Source of the DNA: Acidobacteriota bacterium
GTDB lineage: Bacteria > Acidobacteriota > Blastocatellia > Pyrinomonadales > Pyrinomonadaceae
Assembly (NCBI GenBank): GCA_029781855.1
Contig: JAKOVX010000066.1
Span: 1 to 36,263, forward strand
Reading direction: 5' to 3'
Length of the DNA: 36,263 nt
Made by a program: the position numbers and the translations under genes. Shown piece after piece: positions 23,747 to 30,887 of this stretch (position 1 is the first letter of the stretch; every line of letters begins with the position of its first letter). The notes under the pieces were generated by a model that worked only from the letters and a program-made list of their open reading frames with translations, was not told where the DNA came from and searched no databases.

Positions 23747-24379
23747 CTATCGCCTCTGGTCGTCCGGAGTATCCTGCTTCGGTTCGGGCGAATTGCCCGT
23801 GACCGATTCTACCAACTTCGAAAGAAACTCATCTTCGGCAAGCCCGGAACTCTGGAGCGTCCGCCATTCCGAGCCGAGGCCGTTTCCGGCTCGCCCCTCA
23901 ACCTTCGCATTGACCGTCACATTGTTCTGGATGCCGTCGATCGACTGCACCTCGATCGTCAGGGTGTACTGCGCCCGCGTCCACGAGGCGTCCCCATCCG
24001 GGATGACGGCGTAGCGGCTGAGGCTGCTCTGCGTAGTCACCGGCCCTTTGGCAAAAACGAACGGCTGCGTCACGATAATGCCGTCCGCGGGCCGCGACGA
24101 AGCCTCGTCGACGATGATCTTATTTTCCCTGAGTGTGTCGGTGATCGTCTCGATCAAGACGTCACGGCGGGAATTCATCTTGTACGGATTGGGGAGCCGG
24201 TCGCGGACTCGAGTTTTCCCTTTTCCCCAGTCAAACGAACGCGAGGCGTCATTCGAGCGGGTCGTTACCTTATTGCCCTCGTCCTTGATCTTCTGCGTCT
24301 GTGTATCGACGCCTTTTTGGGCGAATACAGATCCGCTGAGTAGAATTGCCGCAAACATCGCGGAAAGTAGGAACTTCAT
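23747..24379 (-). CDS. Exported protein of unknown function
   Basis: The 210-residue product starts with a clean signal peptide (MKFLLSAMFAAILLSGSVFAQ). The ATG at 24379 is chosen over an upstream TTG because it begins that peptide. The mature part contains TRVRDRLPNPYKMNSRRDVL, VDEASSRPADGIIVTQPFVF, YTLTIEVQSIDGIQNNVTVN and WRTLQSSGLAEDEFLSKLVE. This has the alpha/beta look of small lipoprotein-like assembly or LPS/penicillin-binding-accessory proteins, but I cannot name the family. It is first in the three-gene secreted operon with the coiled-coil protein and the VWFA-related protein. Confidence 0.65.
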   Translation of the reverse strand: MKFLLSAMFAAILLSGSVFAQKGVDTQTQKIKDEGNKVTTRSNDASRSFDWGKGKTRVRDRLPNPYKMNSRRDVLIETITDTLRENKIIVDEASSRPADGIIVTQPFVFAKGPVTTQSSLSRYAVIPDGDASWTRAQYTLTIEVQSIDGIQNNVTVNAKVEGRAGNGLGSEWRTLQSSGLAEDEFLSKLVESVTGNSPEPKQDTPDDQRR

Positions 24380-24479
24380 ATATTTTGGCGCCGGAGGAAG
24401 CAGAGCTTCTAAAGACAAATATACCTTAAATCGCCTGCCAACTAAACATTAGACGTGTGTCCGCCGCAATTAGTTGTCG

Positions 24480-25256
24480 TCACGAACGCGGATCTTCCAA
24501 TTTTTTGGATGCCTGCATTTCCATCAGCAGCGCGTGCTTAAGAAAGGTGTTGTATGCCCCGAAATATGCTATGCAGAGGCCCGCAACGCCGTCGAGGAAT
24601 CCTAATTTGAGGATGTAGCCCGTGAGAAAAGAGGCTACGGGAGCAAGAGCCATTCGCAGCGGAGATGTCGAACGTCCGGATTCGAGCATTGCCCTCGCTC
24701 CGAGCGGAGCATAACGGCTCTGGATCATCGACGCATGATGAGCGATCCCGTCCACGCTGAAATGCAGAATATCGCCGGTAAGCGTTGCCACTTCGGCCCC
24801 GTCATCCGGCTTTATCGATTCGTGGACGGCAACATCCTTCCAGCGGGCCTTTCGCCGGTCGAAGAGACGTATCTGCCGGTCCGGATACCATCCGCCATGC
24901 CTGATCTCACGCCCGAGATAGATCGAAAGCCTAGGGATCGAATACACGTCCGCCGCATCGCCCGATCGGCGGATCGCCTCGATCTCGTCCTTCAGTTTCG
25001 GCGAGACCCGCTCATCCGCATCCAGGCTGAAGATGATATCGTTCGCCGCAGCGTCCGTCGCGAACTGCTTTTGTGCGGCAAAGCCACGCCATTTCTCGAC
25101 CACTACGCGTGCACCGAGGCTTTCCGCGATCTCACGAGTCCGGTCCGTACTTTCGGAGTCAACGACCAGCACTTCGTCCGCCCATTCGACCGAGCGGATC
25201 GCGTCGGCGATCTTCGCTTCCTCGTTGAACGTAATAATGACGGCCGATATCTTCAC
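24480..25256 (-). CDS. Family 2 glycosyltransferase (WaaE/KdtX-like)
   Basis: The 258-residue protein starts at GTG (25256) with MKISAVIITFNEEAKIADAI, the nucleotide-sugar-binding start of GT-A enzymes. It continues DEVLVVDSESTDRTREIAES, FAAQKQFATDAA and the DXD-type motif FSLDADERVSP (about 75-85). ISIRHGGWYPDRQIRLF-like residues (HGGWYPDRQIRLFDRR) and VHESI near 140-165 are typical of LPS core beta-1,4-glucosyl/heptosyl transferases of the WaaE/KdtX type. A hydrophobic C-terminal stretch (LRMALAPVASFLTGYILKLG) may attach it to the membrane. The role is inferred as LPS or lipooligosaccharide core assembly. Confidence 0.85.
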   Translation of the reverse strand: MKISAVIITFNEEAKIADAIRSVEWADEVLVVDSESTDRTREIAESLGARVVVEKWRGFAAQKQFATDAAANDIIFSLDADERVSPKLKDEIEAIRRSGDAADVYSIPRLSIYLGREIRHGGWYPDRQIRLFDRRKARWKDVAVHESIKPDDGAEVATLTGDILHFSVDGIAHHASMIQSRYAPLGARAMLESGRSTSPLRMALAPVASFLTGYILKLGFLDGVAGLCIAYFGAYNTFLKHALLMEMQASKKLEDPRS

Positions 25257-25280
25257 GCCTTGGATTTTCGCAGTTTTGCC

Positions 25281-25316
25281 CGAAAACTAAAAGTGCCGCA
25301 CGGACGGCGGCACTTT
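25281..25316 (-). terminator. Intrinsic terminator after the TolC-like gene
   Basis: Perfect 10-bp arms AAAGTGCCGC (25290-25299) and GCGGCACTTT (25307-25316) enclose a 7-base loop. On the minus strand the stem is followed by TTTTAGTTTTC-type sequence. It lies 24 bases beyond the stop at 25340 and ahead of the glycosyltransferase gene, so the two genes are probably separate transcripts. Confidence 0.8.
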
Positions 25317-25339
25317 AGAGGTGAGTTTCCCATCGGGAA

Positions 25340-27154
25340 CTATTTGATCACGACCGGCGAATCGACCTGGATGTTGTTCGCCCGGAATGACGTCGCCGTC
25401 GCCCGCTGGAGGTCGGCCAACGCCTTGTTGTAATCGGTTTCGGCCCGGATCTCGGAATTACGTGCATTTGTCAGTGCGTTCTCGCGTTGGAACAGCAAGA
25501 AAGTCGTCGAGCGGCCTGCTTCGTAAAGTTTGCGTTCGCCGTCCAACTGGATCTCAGCCGCCTCGCGTGCCCGTCGAAATGCAAGCACACGCTGCCGGGC
25601 CGTCTCAGCTGCCTGGACCGCGTTCCGCACGTCGACGATGACCTGCTGCTCCTGAGCCCGCGTCTGGGCGGCGACTTGCTCGGTCGTGATCTTCGCAGCT
25701 GCAAGATTTGCCCTTGCCGTCCGGTTTCGCAGCGGGAACGAGAATGTTACGCCGATCGAGAAATTCGGTGCATCGCTCCTAAAGATATTCGAGAGCGATC
25801 GGTTGAATCCGCCATAAAGAAATGACGGCTGTCCCGGAACCAGGATCGTGTCGTTGACGATCGGCGGCAGGTTCACGCCCGACAAGGCACGGATCTCGTT
25901 GATCGCGTTGAAAAACCTCAGATCACCGGTCGACGTGTAAAGATTCGTGGTAAATGCCGTGCTCGATCCGCTTCGCGAAAGGCCGTTGAGCGAAAACTGC
26001 GTGTTCAGATCGATCTGCGGCTTCATCTGATTCTTGTAGTATTTGATGTCGATGTCGTTGATATCGCTCTCGAGTTTCAGCCTCTTCAGCTCAAATCGGT
26101 TATCCATCGCGTCCTTCATCGCCGCGTTCATGTCGGTCACATCCTGGCTGAACACCGGACGATCGACCGGCGTGATCGTCTGCGACCACTCGGGAGCGCT
26201 CGGGTCCTTCAGGATCAACTGCTTGAGTGCGTTCTCAGCGATCGATACCTGTTGGGTCGCGGAAAGCAGATCGGCTTCGCGCGTCGCAAGCTCGGTTTGC
26301 GTCGACGCCCTCTCGAGCGGTGCCGCAGCTCCGGCGTCGATCTTAGCCTCGATCTGCCGCAGGTTTTCTTTTGCCAGATTCACGTTCGCCTGGACGTTCT
26401 GTTGATTTCTGAGTGCGAAAACGAGGTCCCAATAGCCCTGTTGGACCGAAGTTATCGTCCGCGTCGCTTGCAGCCTGAAATCAGTATCATTCTGCTCAAG
26501 ACGCTTTTTCGCGATCTTGATGTTTTGACGCCGGCTGTCGATCGACCGGTTCCTGGCGAGCGGCTGCGTGTACGCGAACCCGAGGCTTGAAGTGTACAGT
26601 GCCGAATTTGTTGCAGTTATCGTTCCCGAACTCGCCTGCGACTGGGCAAATGCACTCTCAGTGCGGTTATTGTTAAAGAAAATTTGGTAGTTTCCGCCGC
26701 CGGGCCGGATCAGGCCGCTGAAATTTGTGCCGAGCCTTAGATCCTTCGTCGCCGGGTTTCCGGTCGACTGGCTGCGTGAAAATGTCGGCGTCGCGTTGAA
26801 CGAAATATCATATTGCCCAAGCTGCGCCTTGATCTGCTGTTCTTGGATACGCTCCGTCGTTCGCGAGACCTCAATGTCGTTGTTGTTGGCGAGGGCACGG
26901 CGGATCGCATCGTCGAGCGTTAGAGATAATGGCTGCGACGTCTGGACACCGAGTCGGGTCGTGTTCGTGATCGCGTCGTAGTCCGATGTCGGTGCATTCG
27001 TGTCCGTCACCGGAGCCGAGAGTATTGACGCGATCGGCTTGATCGTTATCCTCGATACTTCGGTCCGCTCCGTAGTCGACGACTGTGCCGCGGCCGTTAG
27101 TGCTCCGGCAGCGATGAATATTAGAGTCAGTGATTTAGATCGCAATAGGGTCAT
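25340..27154 (-). CDS. TolC family outer membrane efflux protein
   Basis: The 604-residue protein has a signal peptide (residues 1-24, KSLTLIFIAAGALTAAAQ) and two outer-membrane-efflux repeats. The first includes SLTLDDAIRRALANNNDIEVSR and RSIDSRRQNIKIAKKRLEQN; the second includes AMKDAMDNRFELKRLKLESD and SIGVTFSFPLRNRTARANL. Long helical stretches (QQVIVDVRNAVQAAETARQR) match the periplasmic tunnel helices. At 604 residues it is longer than E. coli TolC (about 490), partly from an N-terminal Thr-rich segment and a loop near 385-440. It forms the trimeric outer-membrane duct of an efflux or secretion system; no partner pump genes are adjacent. GGAG lies 12 bases before the ATG. Confidence 0.92.
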   Translation of the reverse strand: MTLLRSKSLTLIFIAAGALTAAAQSSTTERTEVSRITIKPIASILSAPVTDTNAPTSDYDAITNTTRLGVQTSQPLSLTLDDAIRRALANNNDIEVSRTTERIQEQQIKAQLGQYDISFNATPTFSRSQSTGNPATKDLRLGTNFSGLIRPGGGNYQIFFNNNRTESAFAQSQASSGTITATNSALYTSSLGFAYTQPLARNRSIDSRRQNIKIAKKRLEQNDTDFRLQATRTITSVQQGYWDLVFALRNQQNVQANVNLAKENLRQIEAKIDAGAAAPLERASTQTELATREADLLSATQQVSIAENALKQLILKDPSAPEWSQTITPVDRPVFSQDVTDMNAAMKDAMDNRFELKRLKLESDINDIDIKYYKNQMKPQIDLNTQFSLNGLSRSGSSTAFTTNLYTSTGDLRFFNAINEIRALSGVNLPPIVNDTILVPGQPSFLYGGFNRSLSNIFRSDAPNFSIGVTFSFPLRNRTARANLAAAKITTEQVAAQTRAQEQQVIVDVRNAVQAAETARQRVLAFRRAREAAEIQLDGERKLYEAGRSTTFLLFQRENALTNARNSEIRAETDYNKALADLQRATATSFRANNIQVDSPVVIK

Positions 27155-27316
27155 TATAAATTTACTCCGGCTAGTAACCGATCAACGTGTATAAAGGCCG
27201 TTAACTCAATCGCTTACTACGACCCTTTCCACGTCATTGTTTCAACATTTTTCGAGGCCGAACGCTCGTGCGTTCTTTGAATTTTCCATCCGGTTAGGAT
27301 ATCGTCAACCTTTTAA

Positions 27317-28357
<1,041 letters not shown>

Positions 28358-28395
28358 AGCTCCTTAGGCCGCCTGTTTTGCTGGAGAAAAGATCG

Positions 28396-28803
28396 ATGAA
28401 GAACGCTCTGAATCTAAGCCTGTCAATCCTGTTTCTCGTTGTTCTCGGCTGTTCCTGTCCGCAAAAGCTCAAGGAACTGGCAAACAAAGAGAGCTCTCCG
28501 ACGCCGGCTCCGCGTTCGTCGCCGTTCTCGACGACCAAGCCCGATGTTGACAGCACGCCGACAAGATCAGGCAAGACGGGCAATTATGACCTGACGATCG
28601 ACAAGTTCAATAAGATCAATATCGGTACTTCGCGTTCGGATGTCGAGAGCCTCCTTGGCGGCAAGGGTACCGAGATCAGCAATTCTGTCGGCGGCGGCGT
28701 TCGCTTCACCGTCAACAAATGGGAGGGCGACAATTACAAAACGATCATCCTCTCGTTCCGCAACGACAAGGTGATGACCAAATCTCAGGTTGGACTGAAA
28801 TAG
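28396..28803 (+). CDS. Small lipoprotein with DUF3862/SmpA-like domain
   Basis: The 135-residue product has a lipoprotein signal (NLSLSILFLVVLGC, lipobox VLGC, cysteine at ~18). A Pro/Ser/Thr-rich linker (~30-60) follows, then a compact C-terminal domain. That domain begins YDLTIDKFNKINIGTSRSDV and continues to VRFTVNKWEGDNYKTIILSF, the pattern of DUF3862/BLIP-like and SmpA (BamE-type) domains. The ATG at 28396 has GGAG upstream. The molecular role is unknown. It is located between gap and pgk and is probably cotranscribed with them. Confidence 0.75.
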   Translation: MKNALNLSLSILFLVVLGCSCPQKLKELANKESSPTPAPRSSPFSTTKPDVDSTPTRSGKTGNYDLTIDKFNKINIGTSRSDVESLLGGKGTEISNSVGGGVRFTVNKWEGDNYKTIILSFRNDKVMTKSQVGLK

Positions 28804-28805
28804 TG

Positions 28806-28941
28806 TCAGAACCCCCTGCGGTAGCGGGGGGAATGGGCAAAATAATGAAATAGCGTTCGGGAGAGTATTCGGGCACCGTCCTATTGATTACGGCAAGAAT
28901 TATCACGCACGTACCGCCCGTTAATGCAGGCGGTTCCGACA
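28806..28941. repeat. Inverted pair of REP-like elements (REPIN) ahead of pgk
   Basis: The left arm 28806-28834 (TCAGAACCCCCTGCGGTAGC then GGGGGGAA) and the right arm 28911-28941, read in reverse (TCGGAACCGCCTGCATTAAC then GGGCGGTAC), share the same plan: TC-GAACC, a short GC palindrome and a G-rich end. The arms belong to the family of the perfect inverted pair inside the terminase gene at 31830-31972. The left arm starts 3 bp after the lipoprotein stop and the right arm ends 7 bp before the pgk start, so the element makes up essentially the whole pgk leader. Confidence 0.7.
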
Positions 28942-28948
28942 AGATCAA

Positions 28949-30178
28949 ATGCTAAAAAAGACCATTAAAGACATCGACATCAAGGGGAAACGCGTTTTCA
29001 TCCGCGTAGACTTTAACGTTCCGATCAAAGACGGCGTCATCGCCGACGACACCCGCATTCTCGGCGCTCTGCCGACGATCCGCTATGCCGTCGGTCAGGG
29101 AGCCAAAGTCATCCTCGCCTCACATCTCGGCCGCCCGCTCAAGGACAAAAAGAAGGCGGAGGAAAAGGGTTTGCCGTACGATGCGGCGAAATACAGCCTC
29201 AAGCCGGTGTTCGAGTACTTGTCTAAGATAGACGGGCTAAATGTTGCATTTGCTGATGATTGTATCGGTGACGCGGTCGATGCCAAGGTCGCCGCGATGA
29301 AAGACGGCGATGTTCTTCTCCTCGAGAACCTTCGCCTCCACGCCGGCGAGGAAAAGAACGATCCCGAGTTTGCTAAACAGCTCGCGGCGAACGCCGACGT
29401 TTACGTCAACGACGCTTTCGGTACTGCTCACCGTGCCCACGCATCTACAGAGGGCATCACGCATTTTGTCGACGACTGTGTTGCCGGCCTTTTGATGGAG
29501 AAGGAACTCAATTTCCTTGGCAAAGCCCTCCACGACCCGGAACGCCCGTTCGTCGCGATCCTCGGCGGTGCCAAGGTCTCGGACAAGATCCCGGTCATCG
29601 AGTCGCTAATAAAACGCAAGGTCGACAAGCTCCTCATCGGCGGAGCGATGGCTTATACGTTTTTCAAGGCTCAGGGCTTTACCGTCGGCAAATCCCTGTG
29701 CGAGGACGATATGATGCCCAAGGCCCTTGAAATTGAACAAATGGCTAAGGACGCCGGTGTCGAACTCCTTCTTCCGACCGATCATCAGGTCGTCGACAGC
29801 TACGATCCGCTCCATTCGGCCAAAACCATCCCGATCGCCTTCACAAACACCGGCCTCGTCGGCCTCGACATCGGCGTCGAGACCATCGCGATCTTCGAAA
29901 AGGCGTTGGAAGGTGCCAAAACCATCGTCTGGAACGGCCCGATGGGCATGTTCGAGGAAAAGCCGTTCGATATCGGCACCATCGCCATCGCCGAGGCCGT
30001 CGCCCGTGCGACCGAAGCCGGTGCGACCTCCATCGTCGGCGGCGGCGATTCGGTCTCCGCCGTCAACCAAGCCGGCCTTGAGGACAAGATCACCCACATC
30101 TCCACCGGCGGCGGCGCCACGCTCGAATTCCTCGCCGGAGACGTCCTCCCTGGCGTCGCGGCGTTGGACGACAAATAA
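28949..30178 (+). CDS. pgk: Phosphoglycerate kinase
   Basis: The 409-residue monomeric kinase transfers phosphate from 1,3-bisphosphoglycerate to ADP. It has [16 protein letters not shown] (residues ~14-29, substrate-binding), SHLGRP (~58-63), [13 protein letters not shown] (~124), [13 protein letters not shown] (~155), [14 protein letters not shown] (~202-215), NGPMGMFE (~330), and the ATP-binding GGGDSVSAV and [13 protein letters not shown] at the end. The start at 28949 has no good Shine-Dalgarno sequence because a palindromic repeat lies directly upstream. Expression may come by read-through from gap or by an unusual leader. A terminator hairpin lies 22 bp after the stop. Confidence 0.97.
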   Translation: MLKKTIKDIDIKGKRVFIRVDFNVPIKDGVIADDTRILGALPTIRYAVGQGAKVILASHLGRPLKDKKKAEEKGLPYDAAKYSLKPVFEYLSKIDGLNVAFADDCIGDAVDAKVAAMKDGDVLLLENLRLHAGEEKNDPEFAKQLAANADVYVNDAFGTAHRAHASTEGITHFVDDCVAGLLMEKELNFLGKALHDPERPFVAILGGAKVSDKIPVIESLIKRKVDKLLIGGAMAYTFFKAQGFTVGKSLCEDDMMPKALEIEQMAKDAGVELLLPTDHQVVDSYDPLHSAKTIPIAFTNTGLVGLDIGVETIAIFEKALEGAKTIVWNGPMGMFEEKPFDIGTIAIAEAVARATEAGATSIVGGGDSVSAVNQAGLEDKITHISTGGGATLEFLAGDVLPGVAALDDK

Positions 30179-30199
30179 CGGAAATTATCCATAGACATA

Positions 30200-30230
30200 A
30201 AAGCCGTGATCGGTTCTTGATCGCGGCTTT
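30200..30230 (+). terminator. Hairpin terminator of pgk
   Basis: Arms AAAGCCGTGATC (30200-30211) and GATCGCGGCTTT (30219-30230) pair over 12 positions with one G-U and a 7-base loop. The 3' tail is TTT followed by GCTTTG, so the U-tract is short. Confidence 0.7.
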
Positions 30231-30231
30231 G

Positions 30232-30775
30232 CTTTGCGTCTTAGCGTCTTTGCGGGAGAGATTTTTCCCGCTAAGCCGCAAAGCAGCAAAGTGAAGAAGA
30301 ATGAGGGAAATGATAAATACCCCTAACCCCTCGCCGCCTCGATCCGCTCACTTCTCATTTTGCCCAAGTAACGTTTTCCTTTGCATCTTAGCGTCTTTGC
30401 GGGAGATGTCTTTCCCGCCAAGCCGCAAAGGAGCAAAGGGAAGAAGAATGCAGCAAATGACAATTGCCCCTAACCCCTTGCCGCCTGGATCCGCTCACGC
30501 CTCATTTTGACTAAATAACGCTTTCCTTTGCGTCTTAGCGTCTTTGCGGGAGAGATCTTTCCCGCGAAGCCGCAAAGGAGCAAAGAGAAGAAGAATGCAA
30601 CAAATGACAATTGCCCCTAACCCCTCGCCGCTTGGATCCGCTCACGAGTCATTTTGACTAAATAGCGTTTTCCTTTGCGTCTTAGCGTCTTTGCGGGAGA
30701 GATCTTTCCCGCCAAGCCGCAAAGGAGCAAAGAGAAGAAGAATACGGTAAATGACAATTGCCCCTAAGCCCTCGT
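30232..30775 (+). repeat. Four-copy tandem repeat with exact 147-bp period
   Basis: Copies begin at 30232, 30379, 30526 and 30673 with exact 147-bp spacing; the fourth diverges after about 30775. Each starts with a 60-nt palindromic module (CTTTGCGTCTTAGCGTCTTT at the left, CCGCAAAGNAGCAAAG at the right, inner stem GCGGGA/TCCCGC). A ~87-nt spacer follows, containing AATTGCCCCTAACCCCT and GGATCCGCTCAC in most copies. Copies two to four are most alike and the first is most diverged. No gene is credible inside; the short open frames simply translate the repeat. Together with 30776-30887 this explains the 709-bp gap after pgk. Confidence 0.9.
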
Positions 30776-30887
30776 CCCTCGCCCCTAACCCCTTCTTCCC
30801 CCATAAAAATCATAAACATCGTAAATAGCTTAAATCCCTTAAAAATGCCTATTGTAATAGGGCAAAAAGTGTGGCCAATATGGATAT
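30776..30887 (+). other. A/T-rich stretch before the terminase gene
   Basis: After the array come a partial repeat of GCCCCTAACCCC and then an A/T-rich run with recurring AAATC/AAAT words (CATAAAAATCATAAACATCG and similar). No gene, clear promoter or Shine-Dalgarno sequence is visible before the ATG at 30888. Confidence 0.6.

Noticed and set aside
30301..30510. Short open frame inside the tandem array
   Set aside because: It only translates the repeat unit, which is non-coding palindromic DNA. There is no ribosome binding site and no family resemblance.
30232..30775. CRISPR-like array because of regular repeats
   Set aside because: The whole 147-bp unit repeats, including the spacer part. 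There are no short repeats with unique spacers and no cas genes.
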